Assembly (NCBI GenBank): GCA_029936935.1
Contig: JAPYRQ010000009.1
Span: forward strand, 1 to 40,182
Direction of reading: 5' to 3'
Origin: Dehalococcoidia bacterium
GTDB lineage: Bacteria; Chloroflexota; Dehalococcoidia; Lucifugimonadales; UBA1127
DNA: 40,182 nt
The notes below the pieces were generated by a model. The model was not told where the DNA came from. It made no database searches and saw nothing but the letters and a program-made list of their open reading frames with translations. Made by a program: the position numbers and the translations under genes. The number at the start of each line of letters is the position of its first letter. Position 1 is the first letter of the stretch. Below, in pieces: positions 27,130 through 36,526 of this stretch.

Positions 27130-27210
27130 CGATCTACTCCTAGTTTGGTGCCTATTTGGTCTTCGCTCATGGTTCGACTATTTCACCATGGCGAAACAGA
27201 GGCCGCCTGA

Positions 27211-27256
27211 CATCCTGAGCCTAAGTTTACCCTGAGCAAAGCCGAAGGGAAGGATG
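27211..27256. repeat. Dispersed-repeat-like imperfect palindrome
   Basis: CATCCTGAGCCTAAGTTTACCCTGAGCAAAGCCGAAGGGAAGGATG; resembles common CATCCTGAGC...CGAAGGATG elements. Confidence 0.5.
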
Positions 27257-27265
27257 AAGGAAACA

Positions 27266-28804
27266 CTAAATCGAACTGACTGCACCCAGCTTCTCCCGTG
27301 CGTAAAACCCTTCAAGGGCTTCAACCAGGCCCGAGACAGTGTGCTCTGTTGCTTCAACATCCACCCGAACACCAAGGCCCCGGGCGGTCTCTGACGTTAC
27401 CGGGCCAATGCAGGCCACTACGCAACGGTTTATTGCCTCTACATCCCCGTTAAAAGCGTCTACCAGGTTCTTCACCATAGATGAACTGGCAAACGTGATA
27501 GTGTCTACTCCGGCTGCGAAGGCTTCTTTCGCCCTAACGGCGATATCCTCGGCAGGCACCGATCGATAGAGGTGAACCTCGTCGACCACTGCGCCTGCTT
27601 CTTTCAAGCCTTCTACCAGCAATGCCCGGCCACCCTCTGCCCGGGGTAGCAGCACCTTGTCTCCCGGCTGCAACCGCTTCCGCATGCCCTCGACGAGGGA
27701 CTCAGCGACAAACTCTTCTGGGATGTAGTCGGCCTTGATTCCATGCTCGCCAAGGGCCTTAGCCGTGCCCGGGCCTATTGCACATACCTGCACTGCACCC
27801 AACGCCCGGGCGTCCAGGTTCCGAGCAGCCAAACGCTCGAAGAAAATGGATACCGCGTTGGCGCTGGTAAACACCGTCCAGCGATAGTCGGTCAATCCAT
27901 CCAATGCCTTGTCCATAGCACCGTCGCTATCCAACGGCTCCAGCGCGATTGTGGGTAGCTCAATGGGCATTGCGCCACGCTGGGTCAGCATCGCGCTGAG
28001 TACCGATGCCTGCTGTCGAGTGCGAGTAACGAGTACGCGCTGCCCGAACAGCGGGCCTGTATCGAACCACTGAAGCTTCTCTCGAAGAGCAGCTACGGGG
28101 CCGATCACCGTCACAACAGGGGCCTGAAGGCCTGCCGTTTTGACGCGCTCAACGATGTTCGTCAGATCGCCGGACACCGTCTCCTGGTCGGGGCGTGTTC
28201 CCCAACGCACCAGTGCAACCGGAGTATCTGCTGGCTTACCCTCGGCAAGGACTGCATCCACCACGTTCGGCAGGGCTTCCATGCCCATCAACACAACCAG
28301 CGTGTCCACATGGGCCAATGCAGGCCAGTCCACGCCGGAGTTGGGTCGTGAAGGGTCTTCGCTGCCGGTTACAACGGCGAAGGACGCCGCTATTTTGCGA
28401 TGGGTGATCGGAATCCCAGCGTACGCCAGAGCGCCGATGGCAGAGGTAATGCCCGGGACGACTTCAAAAGGAATTCCCGCATCCACAAGCTCCAAGGCCT
28501 CTTCGCCGCCGCGTCCGAACACAAACGGGTCTCCACCCTTCAACCGGGTCACGAATTTACCCGCCAGGCCATGCTCCACGAGTAATGCATTGATTTCATC
28601 CTGGGTGAACGAGTGGTTGTCACGGCCCTTGCCTACGTTGATCATCTCTGCATCTGCCCGAGCGTGCTCCAGTAACCGCACGTCTACAAGTCGATCGTAG
28701 ATGACAACGTCAGCCTCTTGCAGGAGCCGAAGCCCCTTGACCGTGATGAGCCCCGGATCTCCCGGTCCCGCACCTACCAAATAGACCTTTCCTGGCCCGC
28801 TCAT
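27266..28804 (-). CDS. Fused uroporphyrinogen-III C-methyltransferase / uroporphyrinogen-III synthase
   Basis: N-terminal VYLVGAGPGDPGLITVKGLRLLQEADVVIYDRLV (SUMT/CobA); C-terminal HemD-like VLVTRTRQQASVLSAMLTQRGA. Confidence 0.93.
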   Translation of the reverse strand: MSGPGKVYLVGAGPGDPGLITVKGLRLLQEADVVIYDRLVDVRLLEHARADAEMINVGKGRDNHSFTQDEINALLVEHGLAGKFVTRLKGGDPFVFGRGGEEALELVDAGIPFEVVPGITSAIGALAYAGIPITHRKIAASFAVVTGSEDPSRPNSGVDWPALAHVDTLVVLMGMEALPNVVDAVLAEGKPADTPVALVRWGTRPDQETVSGDLTNIVERVKTAGLQAPVVTVIGPVAALREKLQWFDTGPLFGQRVLVTRTRQQASVLSAMLTQRGAMPIELPTIALEPLDSDGAMDKALDGLTDYRWTVFTSANAVSIFFERLAARNLDARALGAVQVCAIGPGTAKALGEHGIKADYIPEEFVAESLVEGMRKRLQPGDKVLLPRAEGGRALLVEGLKEAGAVVDEVHLYRSVPAEDIAVRAKEAFAAGVDTITFASSSMVKNLVDAFNGDVEAINRCVVACIGPVTSETARGLGVRVDVEATEHTVSGLVEALEGFYAREKLGAVSSI

Positions 28805-29745
28805 ACCGTCCCCCCGGCAAGCAGTATTTTGGCCCCCTGGTCCAGCAGTTTCTGGGCCAATTGTCGTCCAAGCGATTCTGCGTCCCCTACCGCGCCTTCA
28901 ATATCCGCCCGGTAGCACTCTGTTCCATCAAGGCTGGCAACCATGCCGGATGCTCGGAGCGTGTTGCCCTCTGTGACAGCGTGGGCGCCCATCGGCACCT
29001 TGCAGCCTCCGCCCAGGGTCACCAGGAAGGCTCTCTCCGCCAGTACCGCTTCATGGGTGTCAGCGTGGTCCAGCGGCTCCAACAACGTAGCCAAAGCCGC
29101 ATCGTCGCTCCTACCCTGGAGGGCAACCGCACCCTGCCCCACAGCAGGGGTGAACGTCATCGGGTCCAGGAACTCCGTCACCTCGGCCTGTAGTCCAAGG
29201 CGGATGAGTCCGGCAGCGGCCAACACAATAGCATCGAAGCTGCCTTCATTGAGTTTGCGAAGTCGTGTTTCAACGTTGCCGCGAATCGGCGCAACGGCAA
29301 TGTCTGGTCGGACGGCCTGCACCAACGCCGCACGTCGAGGGCTGCTTGTTCCGATGACCGCTCCAGGTGCCAAGTCAGCGAGTTTCAACCCGCTGCGGCT
29401 AACCAGCACGTCTCGAGGGTCTTCTCGCTTCATCACCGTCAGCACATCCAGACCAACGGGGGCTTCTGTAGACATGTCCTTCAGACTGTGGACAGCGAAA
29501 TCCGCTCGGTTTGAGAGGAGTTCAACTTCCAGTTCCTTGGTGAACACGCCCAGTCCCAACTCGGACAGAGAGGCTTCCTGGGATGCGTCACCTGTGGTCT
29601 TAATAATCTTGATTTCTGTGGTCAAACCCGGGTGGTGCAACTTGAGGTGAGCCACAACGCTATCCGTTTGTGCCCGGGCTAAGTTGCTTCCCCTCGTAGC
29701 AATGACAACGTGTGGCAGCGGTGCATTCGCACCTTGAGCAGTCAT
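28801..29745 (-). CDS. hemC: Porphobilinogen deaminase (hydroxymethylbilane synthase)
   Basis: IATRGSNLARAQTD, FAVHSLKDMSTE, IGTSSPRRAALVQAVRPDI, GGGCKVPMGAHA. Confidence 0.97.
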   Translation of the reverse strand: MTAQGANAPLPHVVIATRGSNLARAQTDSVVAHLKLHHPGLTTEIKIIKTTGDASQEASLSELGLGVFTKELEVELLSNRADFAVHSLKDMSTEAPVGLDVLTVMKREDPRDVLVSRSGLKLADLAPGAVIGTSSPRRAALVQAVRPDIAVAPIRGNVETRLRKLNEGSFDAIVLAAAGLIRLGLQAEVTEFLDPMTFTPAVGQGAVALQGRSDDAALATLLEPLDHADTHEAVLAERAFLVTLGGGCKVPMGAHAVTEGNTLRASGMVASLDGTECYRADIEGAVGDAESLGRQLAQKLLDQGAKILLAGGTV

Positions 29746-29748
29746 GGC

Positions 29749-31053
29749 CTAGTCTTGCTGGGGAAGACTGTTAGTAGAATCGTCCGCGACATCGAAATCC
29801 AAATCCCCATCAAGCCGGAATAGCCAGCGGAGGGATTGGATGTCTGCCGGTTTACCCTCTCCCTTGAGGCGGGTTACCGGGTTGTGTAGCAACTTGTTGA
29901 CCAGTGACTTGCTGAGCGTTGCGATGACTTCCTGGTCATCGGCTGAGAGGTGTTGTAGACGCTTCAGTGTCCGCGACAACTCCCTCTCTCGCAGAGACTC
30001 TGATTGACGCCGTAGGTCTGCGAGAGTAGGTACGATGCGCAATGCATCCCACCACGTCTGGAACTTGTGGACTTCATCGTCGATGATGATTGCAACCCGC
30101 TCGGCTTCCTGTTCCCTGCGCTGACGGTTCACGTCCGCAATGGCATCCAGATCGCTGATGTCAGCAAGATGGACGGATTCCATATCCTTGATGGCCGGGT
30201 CCACATCTCTGGGGATCGCAACGTCCAGCAACAACAGAGGGCGCCCTACCCGGGCAGAAATGGCACGTGAGATCGCATCTTCCGTGATCATGTATTCGGG
30301 CGACCCTGTGCAGGCAATAACGATGTCGCTGTCGTCCAGCGCGACTTGTAGCTCGTCCATCGGTAGCACATGCGCCTCATTAAGCTCTTCGGCAAGTTCC
30401 ACTGCACGAGCGTGCGTACGGTTCATCACCGTCAGGTGCTCAACCCCTACGTTCCTCAGGGCTACCGAAGCCAGTTTCCCTGCCTCGCCAGCACCGACGA
30501 CAAGCGCTTTGGCACCCTTGATGTCTCCCAGGGTTCGTTTTGCAAGCTCTACGAACGCGTAGCTGATAGAGAGGGCGTTCTGACCAATGGCTGTCTCGCT
30601 ACGTGCCCGCTTGCCCACTCGCAACGCCTGGTGAAACACCCTGGTTATAGGAGTCGATGCGGTTTTGGCCGCTACCGCTGCGCCGAAGGCTTCCCGAACC
30701 TGCCCCAGAACCTCTGACTCACCAAGAATCATGGAATCAAGGCTGCAGGTCACGCGAAACAGGTGGTTCACCGCGTCAGTATGGAAGTAGCTATAGATAT
30801 AAGGAGCCAGCGAGTCATAGGAGATCCTGTACTTTTCCTCCAAGAACTCAGCAACGGCTTCTTCCGCATTCTCTGTGGTTTCTGCAATGGTGTAGAACTC
30901 CGTCCGGTTACAGGTATGGAGCACTACAGCTTGGCCGGTGCGTGCAGCCAGGCGTTTGTTTGCGCCTTCAAGGTCGTTTCCTACCACCGCCAGTTGCTCC
31001 AGCACCTCTAGGGGCGCTGTGCGATGGTTCATTCCAACAACGGCTAGCTTCAC
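29749..31053 (-). CDS. hemA: Glutamyl-tRNA reductase
   Basis: VVGMNHRTAPLEVLEQLA, LHTCNRTEFY, LDSMILGESEVLGQVREAFG, MNRTHARA. Confidence 0.96.
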   Translation of the reverse strand: MKLAVVGMNHRTAPLEVLEQLAVVGNDLEGANKRLAARTGQAVVLHTCNRTEFYTIAETTENAEEAVAEFLEEKYRISYDSLAPYIYSYFHTDAVNHLFRVTCSLDSMILGESEVLGQVREAFGAAVAAKTASTPITRVFHQALRVGKRARSETAIGQNALSISYAFVELAKRTLGDIKGAKALVVGAGEAGKLASVALRNVGVEHLTVMNRTHARAVELAEELNEAHVLPMDELQVALDDSDIVIACTGSPEYMITEDAISRAISARVGRPLLLLDVAIPRDVDPAIKDMESVHLADISDLDAIADVNRQRREQEAERVAIIIDDEVHKFQTWWDALRIVPTLADLRRQSESLRERELSRTLKRLQHLSADDQEVIATLSKSLVNKLLHNPVTRLKGEGKPADIQSLRWLFRLDGDLDFDVADDSTNSLPQQD

Positions 31054-31739
31054 GATACTCCTGCCTGTGCCCGGTCAGCCCACGTCTCCAGCAACTCGAT
31101 CATCCGCTCACGAGCCTGTGTGGGTTGTCCGCTCTGGTAGAGGCCCAAGACCTCTGTGTTCAATGCTGCCTGCCAACCTTCAGGGTCTACGGTCAGTGGA
31201 CGCGCTTTGAGCTCCGCCCGAACATCGGCAACCATTTCAGCCATGTCTGCGAATGCCAGGGCTTCGTTGTGTTCCAACTCCTGTCTGAGCTTTCTTGCCA
31301 GCGCCGGCCCCATGCCCCCGGTGGAAATGGCCAGCGTCACAGGTCCTCTGCGTATAATCGATGGTGCAATAAAGGTGCACATATCCGTGATGTCCACCAC
31401 GTTCAAAGGCGTGTTTCGTTCAGCCGCCTCTTTGGAGACTGCATCGTTCACTGCCCTATCGTCCGTGGACGCGATGGCGATGAAAGCACCTTCAAGATCG
31501 CCCGTTTCGTACTTGCGCTGGTGCCAGGTGACCAATGGGTCTGCCGTCATGGCTTCCAGGCCTTCGGTGCATTCAGGCGTTATCAGGGTGACAACAGCTC
31601 CCGCTTCCAAGAGCGTTTGCACCTTGCGTTCAGCAATCTCGCCGCCGCCAATGACGACGCACAATTGCCCTACCATGTTCAAGAAAATCGGATAGTATTT
31701 TTGCGCACCCTGCGGCTGGCTCATCGGTTCCCTTTCCAA
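31050..31739 (-). CDS. Precorrin-2 dehydrogenase (siroheme synthase N-domain, Met8/SirC-like)
   Basis: YPIFLNMVGQLCVVIGGGEIAERKVQTLLEAGA, IASTDDRAVNDAVSKEA, ISTGGMGPALARKLRQELE. Confidence 0.9.
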   Translation of the reverse strand: MEREPMSQPQGAQKYYPIFLNMVGQLCVVIGGGEIAERKVQTLLEAGAVVTLITPECTEGLEAMTADPLVTWHQRKYETGDLEGAFIAIASTDDRAVNDAVSKEAAERNTPLNVVDITDMCTFIAPSIIRRGPVTLAISTGGMGPALARKLRQELEHNEALAFADMAEMVADVRAELKARPLTVDPEGWQAALNTEVLGLYQSGQPTQARERMIELLETWADRAQAGVS

Positions 31740-31762
31740 CGTACGTTTAGTGGTTGATCCGT

Positions 31763-32800
31763 TTAGACGAAGTATCGCACGCGGGTTTTTTTATACTCTC
31801 GAGTGCTGTACAGAAGCAGGTAGTCATCAACGCCCGTGGTTTCTGCCAGTTCCTTGGCGACTTCATCGCACCGTTCCTTGCTTGTGGCATGGATCATTGC
31901 GAAGTGGCTGTATGGCCAATCCGGAAATATTGGACGCTCATAGCAGTGGCTCACCCACTTGGAGTTCGCCAGGGCCTGACCGGCCTCTGCCTTACGGTCT
32001 TCCGGCACATTCCAGACCGTCATGGCATTGGAACGGAACCCGGCTTTGCGGTGGTGGAGCACAGCGCTGTAGCGTCGCATCACGCCCCGCTTCTCAAACC
32101 CCTGGAGGATTGAGAACATTTCTGTCACTGAGAGTCCCAGCCGAGCTGCCATCTGATCGAATGGTTGCTCGTCCAGGGAAAGGTCCTCCTGGACTTCCTT
32201 TACGACTTCAATCTCGAAGTCGGTCAGCTCTTCAACCTTGTTCCAGGTCTCGTTGTCAGGCGCATAGTCAGCGGCATTTCCTTCGCCATTGACCATATCG
32301 AAGTTGACACCGATCTTGAAGAACCTGATGGTTGGCAAAAGTCGCCAGTTCGTTGCGTTGGTCTTTTCCGCCAAATCTGCAGCAGTCTCCTCCAAACTCT
32401 CGTACGGGGGCACTGCCAATGTGAACCAGAGGTTGAACTGATGCCCTATCCGGGCATAGTTGTGGCTGACGCCAGGATGCTTGTTAATGTACAGTGCAGC
32501 CTTGTGCAGCTTGTCCTCTGGGTAGGTGAAAGCAATCAAAGAGGTCTTGTAACCCAAACGGCGTGTGTCAAAGATGCCGCTGACCTGCCGAATAACGTTC
32601 TCTCGTCGCAAACGGCGGATCCGCTCAATGGTCTCAACTTCAGTCAAACCAATCTCATCGGCAATTGCCTGATATGGTCGCTCCGCCATTGGGAACGATG
32701 ATTGAACAAGATTGAGAATCTGCTTGTCCAACAAATCCATGTCAGCTGCGTTGTCCTTGGGCATTGTAGCGGTATTAGACGGCGTTGACTGCTTTACCAT
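31763..32800 (-). CDS. Fused siroheme decarboxylase (AhbA-AhbB-like, Lrp/AsnC fold, two domains)
   Basis: Two consecutive Lrp-like HTH plus RAM-like halves: LLDKQILNLVQSSFPMAERPYQAIADEIGLTEVE...VIRQVSGIFDTRRLGYKTSLIAF and DFEIEVVKEVQEDLSLDEQPFDQMAARLGLSVTEM...GVMRRYSAVLHHRKAGF. Confidence 0.82.
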   Translation of the reverse strand: MVKQSTPSNTATMPKDNAADMDLLDKQILNLVQSSFPMAERPYQAIADEIGLTEVETIERIRRLRRENVIRQVSGIFDTRRLGYKTSLIAFTYPEDKLHKAALYINKHPGVSHNYARIGHQFNLWFTLAVPPYESLEETAADLAEKTNATNWRLLPTIRFFKIGVNFDMVNGEGNAADYAPDNETWNKVEELTDFEIEVVKEVQEDLSLDEQPFDQMAARLGLSVTEMFSILQGFEKRGVMRRYSAVLHHRKAGFRSNAMTVWNVPEDRKAEAGQALANSKWVSHCYERPIFPDWPYSHFAMIHATSKERCDEVAKELAETTGVDDYLLLYSTREYKKTRVRYFV

Positions 32801-33449
32801 TACGGCTCCTTTCGTAGGCGGCGGCCATAGCGATCATCAACATGTCCGCTACGGTCTCAACCTGTTGCCATGCTTGGGTAAGCTCCTCTGCATCCGGGGA
32901 AGTTTTCCTGCTTGTAGCCCGTACTGATTCTGTCAGCGGTGTCCGGAAGAAAACGAAGGCTTCCATGAGTTCCCGTAGGGTTAGTCCTCGCGCTGCAAGA
33001 GCTTCGCCATACTCTTCTCCAATAAGGCGGACCTCCTCCATTTCCTGGTGGGACGGACGCTTCTTGTCCAAAAGCCCTGCGGTAACATCCAGCAACCTAC
33101 GTCCAAACAAGCGAAGTCGACCGCGGGTAGCATCGTCCATCTCGTCGTACCAGGGGAAAGCATCGCTGTGCTCGCCATGCAGCATCCGGCGGATGCGCTT
33201 TGTTGCTCCTTCACTGAACGCCTGAGCGGTCAGCGTGTGGCCGGGCTGTGTATCCTCGGTGCGTTGGAGAGCCGCGTAGAGGTCATCGCGCAGAAAACGG
33301 CGGTGTCCTCCAGGGGTCCTAAACGCACGGATGACGCCACCGTCAGCCCAACTCCGAAGCGTCGATTCGTTGACTCCAAGGAGTCGGCATGCCGCTCCCA
33401 AAGAGACCCATCGTCCCTCTTGTTGAGGGTTTTCAATTGCTTCCATCAT
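32775..33449 (-). CDS. HTH (MerR/excisionase-type) DNA-binding regulator with C-terminal helical domain
   Basis: VSLGAACRLLGVNESTLRSWADGGVIRAFRTPGGHRRFLRDDL; overlaps the AhbAB-like start by 26 bp. Confidence 0.82.
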   Translation of the reverse strand: MMEAIENPQQEGRWVSLGAACRLLGVNESTLRSWADGGVIRAFRTPGGHRRFLRDDLYAALQRTEDTQPGHTLTAQAFSEGATKRIRRMLHGEHSDAFPWYDEMDDATRGRLRLFGRRLLDVTAGLLDKKRPSHQEMEEVRLIGEEYGEALAARGLTLRELMEAFVFFRTPLTESVRATSRKTSPDAEELTQAWQQVETVADMLMIAMAAAYERSRNGKAVNAV

Positions 33450-33506
33450 ATCTACTCCAAAATCTGTGGAAATCTAAAAAATCTGATTCCGAACTGCTTA
33501 TAAGCC

Positions 33507-33535
33507 AAGATATCATGTTGGATAGTGACGGTCAA
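33507..33535 (-). promoter_or_regulatory. Sigma70-type promoter for the siroheme/heme operon
   Basis: Minus strand TTGACC-17 bp-TATCTT about 58 bp upstream of the HTH gene start. Confidence 0.5.
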
Positions 33536-33756
33536 CACGAACTTTCCCCAGGTTTCGCTGAGGGTTTTTTCCCAATTTCCCAGGTTTCCCTATCTACGCG
33601 AAAGTTTCAAATTTACAAGGACTCGCACAAAAAACGATTCTCATAGATTTACGGAGGAAATGGGCAGAGTGTGATTGAGGGATTGAACCATAAGGGTGTA
33701 CCGATGGGCCGGGAGAACTGTTGAAAAGAATATTACCCGGGAGGTTTAGTGAGAGG

Positions 33757-34032
33757 TTAGTCCAGCCCGTAGCTGATGATTAGGGCGTTGTAGCAAATGA
33801 CTACGATCATTGCGACGTTCAGCATCTTCAGGACGCGGAAGGCTTTGCGCTCCCACAAGACTCCGCCTATAGACATGGCGAACATGAGTTTGATGGCAAG
33901 CATCGTCTGCGTGCCAAGGGCAATCCCGATTGTGTCAAGGAAAGGGTTCATCTCGGGCGCGCCCAATGCTATAGATAACCCGGTAAGCAGGGCATCAGCG
34001 CCGTTGACTCCCATCCACGCAAGCAACACCAT
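33757..34032 (-). CDS. Small membrane protein (DUF5658-like)
   Basis: 91 aa, hydrophobic; NGADALLTGLSIALGAPEMNPFLD resembles DUF5658 proteins. Confidence 0.55.
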   Translation of the reverse strand: MVLLAWMGVNGADALLTGLSIALGAPEMNPFLDTIGIALGTQTMLAIKLMFAMSIGGVLWERKAFRVLKMLNVAMIVVICYNALIISYGLD

Positions 34033-34188
34033 ACGTCATTGCTCTCCATCAAAGGTCTCTTTCCAGAATAGGAGAAAACTCCACAATTTAAAATTTCCCT
34101 CAGTTACCAATTGCCCCAAAGAACCTTCCACAATCTTGAGTCACTCGTGCGGGCCCTGCCCAAGGCGTCATGCTATACTGGTGTAGCT

Positions 34189-35118
34189 ATGGCAAAGGTA
34201 ACGATAAACACCAAACATTTCTTGTCCGTAACGGATCTTGCTCCCAGTGAAATCAAGGGGCTGATTGAGCGTGCAAGGGATATGAAAACCGAGGCGAACA
34301 CGGCAAAACCACTCCAGGGTAAGACCGTGGCTTTGTTGTTTGAGAAGCCGTCCCTTCGCACACGGGTGAGCTTTGAAGTAGCCACCGCCAACTTGGGAGG
34401 TAACTGTATCTACCTCAGCCCCCAGGAAGTGGGCATCGGTGGGCGTGAAGCTGTCAGCGACGTTGCCCAGGCGCTGTCCCGGTACGTGGATTGCATTGTG
34501 TACCGGTGTTTTGAGCATGAGAAGTTGGTGGAGTTGGCAAAGTACGCCTCTGTTCCAGTGATCAACGCCCTCTCGGAAGACGAACACCCATGTCAGACCC
34601 TAGCAGACCTGGCAACGATGTTTGAGAAGCGCGAGGACCTTCGCACCACGACTCTGGCCTATATAGGCGATGGCAACAACGTGGCGCGTAGCCTTGCGTA
34701 CGGCGCTGCATCCATGGGGATGACCTTTCGTATCGCGTCACCTCCGGGCTACGAACTGTCCACAGAGGTTCTGAAGAAGGCTGCACAGATAGCAGCAGCC
34801 AACGGTGGTCAGATAGAGTTCTTGCGTGACCCGTTCACCGCCGTAGAAAATGCCCATATTGTGTACACAGACGTGTGGGCCAGCATGGGCCAGGAAGACC
34901 AGGCCGGAAAGCGGCAAGAAGCGTTCAAGGGCTATCAGGTCAACCCGGAGCTCATGGAAGAAGCATCCCCGGACGCTATCTTCATGCATGACCTCCCCGC
35001 TCATTACGGCGAGGAAGTCCCGGAAGGGTTCCTTGACCACCCTCAATCCGTAGTATTCGACCAGGCGGAAAACCGCCTGCACGCACAACAAGCACTTTTG
35101 GAGGCCCTCATTGGCTAA
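34189..35118 (+). CDS. argF: Ornithine carbamoyltransferase
   Basis: FEKPSLRTRVSFEVA, DEHPCQTLADLATM, FMHDLPAHYGEEV. Confidence 0.95.
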   Translation: MAKVTINTKHFLSVTDLAPSEIKGLIERARDMKTEANTAKPLQGKTVALLFEKPSLRTRVSFEVATANLGGNCIYLSPQEVGIGGREAVSDVAQALSRYVDCIVYRCFEHEKLVELAKYASVPVINALSEDEHPCQTLADLATMFEKREDLRTTTLAYIGDGNNVARSLAYGAASMGMTFRIASPPGYELSTEVLKKAAQIAAANGGQIEFLRDPFTAVENAHIVYTDVWASMGQEDQAGKRQEAFKGYQVNPELMEEASPDAIFMHDLPAHYGEEVPEGFLDHPQSVVFDQAENRLHAQQALLEALIG

Positions 35119-36526
35119 GGTAATCAAAGGAAACGACGAGGCTTTAGAAGAGCTTCCGCCAGTAGAATCATTAGACGCCACAAAGGGCGATGCTTCCGGT
35201 TTGATGCCGGTAGTCGCCATCGTTGGGCGTCCCAACGTGGGGAAATCCACCCTGTTCAATCGACTAGCCGGGCAACGCCGCGCTATCGTCGCCGATGAGG
35301 CTGGCACCACTCGCGATCGGGTCATCATGGCCGTGGAAGGGATCACCAGGCGTTTTTTCCTTGTGGATACGGGCGGCATCGCCATCGATAGTGATGAACC
35401 GCTGTGGGGCAAGGTGTTCGAACAGGTTCAGGCGGCCCTGATGGATGCAGATGTCATTATCTTCCTCACAGACGCCATCGCCGGACTACAACCCGCTGAC
35501 GCCGAGATTGCTGACTCCATTCGCCGTCTGGGCACCCCCATCATCACGGTGGTCAACAAGAACGAGAGCGACCGCAGGCGTTTTGCCGCCACAGAGTTCT
35601 TTAGTTTAGGCCTTGGAGACCCCATTCCCATCAGCGCCCTCAAGGCCGAGGGAATAGACGACCTCCTGAACGCTGTTGAAGACCTGCTCCCTCCCGGCAA
35701 CGATGAGAAGATGGATACCAATATCCTACGACTCGCCATCGTCGGTCGACCGAACGTAGGGAAATCCAGCCTACTGAACAACATCACCGGCGAGGACCGG
35801 TCAATCGTCGACCACGTACCCGGCACCACCCGGGATTCCATAGACAGTTGGGTCAGCTACGAAGGCAATCCTCTGATGCTCATTGATACAGCCGGCATCA
35901 GGAAGCGCGGCCACATTGAACCCGGACCGGAGAAGTTCAGCGCCCTCCGTTCCATTCAGGCCATTGAGCGCTGCAACGTAGCTATCCTGGTCATCGATGC
36001 TGAAGAGATTGCCACCGCTCAGGACATCCACGTAGCAGGATACGTCCTGGAGTCCTATCACTCCATGGTCGTAGCCATCAACAAGTGGGACCTGAAGGAC
36101 GAATTTGGTCTGAATGCCGACGAAGTGGTCAAGGATGTCCGTAAGCGGCTCCATTGGGCGCCGTACGTGCCCATCCACTTCATCTCAGCCCTCACGGGAG
36201 AAGGCGTACCTACTCTTCTGAAGACGGCTCAGGAGCTCTACAAGGAGCAGGCCACCCTGGTGAAGGATTCCGAACTGAACATTGCTCTTATGGAGGCACT
36301 GGCGAAGCATCCGCCAGCCTCGAAGGGCCGACGGCATCTGCGTCTCCTGCGAGGCGAGCAGAAGCACATACACCCTCTGACATTCACCATATATGTGAAC
36401 AACCCGGAGATGGTTCACTTCTCGTATCAGCGATACCTGATGAACACCATCAGGACCACCTTCCATATCCGACGCGTCCCGGTGAGGCTGGAGTTCCGCA
36501 AGGGATTGAGGAAGGCCAGCGGATGA
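35111..36526 (+). CDS. der: Ribosome biogenesis GTPase Der
   Basis: Two tandem G domains: AIVGRPNVGKSTLFNRLAGQRRAIV and AIVGRPNVGKSSLLNNITGEDRSIV. TTG start overlaps argF by 8 bp. Confidence 0.96.
   Translation: MAKVIKGNDEALEELPPVESLDATKGDASGLMPVVAIVGRPNVGKSTLFNRLAGQRRAIVADEAGTTRDRVIMAVEGITRRFFLVDTGGIAIDSDEPLWGKVFEQVQAALMDADVIIFLTDAIAGLQPADAEIADSIRRLGTPIITVVNKNESDRRRFAATEFFSLGLGDPIPISALKAEGIDDLLNAVEDLLPPGNDEKMDTNILRLAIVGRPNVGKSSLLNNITGEDRSIVDHVPGTTRDSIDSWVSYEGNPLMLIDTAGIRKRGHIEPGPEKFSALRSIQAIERCNVAILVIDAEEIATAQDIHVAGYVLESYHSMVVAINKWDLKDEFGLNADEVVKDVRKRLHWAPYVPIHFISALTGEGVPTLLKTAQELYKEQATLVKDSELNIALMEALAKHPPASKGRRHLRLLRGEQKHIHPLTFTIYVNNPEMVHFSYQRYLMNTIRTTFHIRRVPVRLEFRKGLRKASG

Noticed and set aside
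30657-31757. 366-aa plus-strand ORF
   Set aside because: Antisense to hemA and the precorrin-2 dehydrogenase gene; Arg/Gly/Pro/Ser-rich low-quality translation.
36154-36522. N-terminal extension of the PlsY ORF
   Set aside because: Overlaps der in another frame; PlsY homology starts at ATG 36523 with ATGA stop/start overlap.
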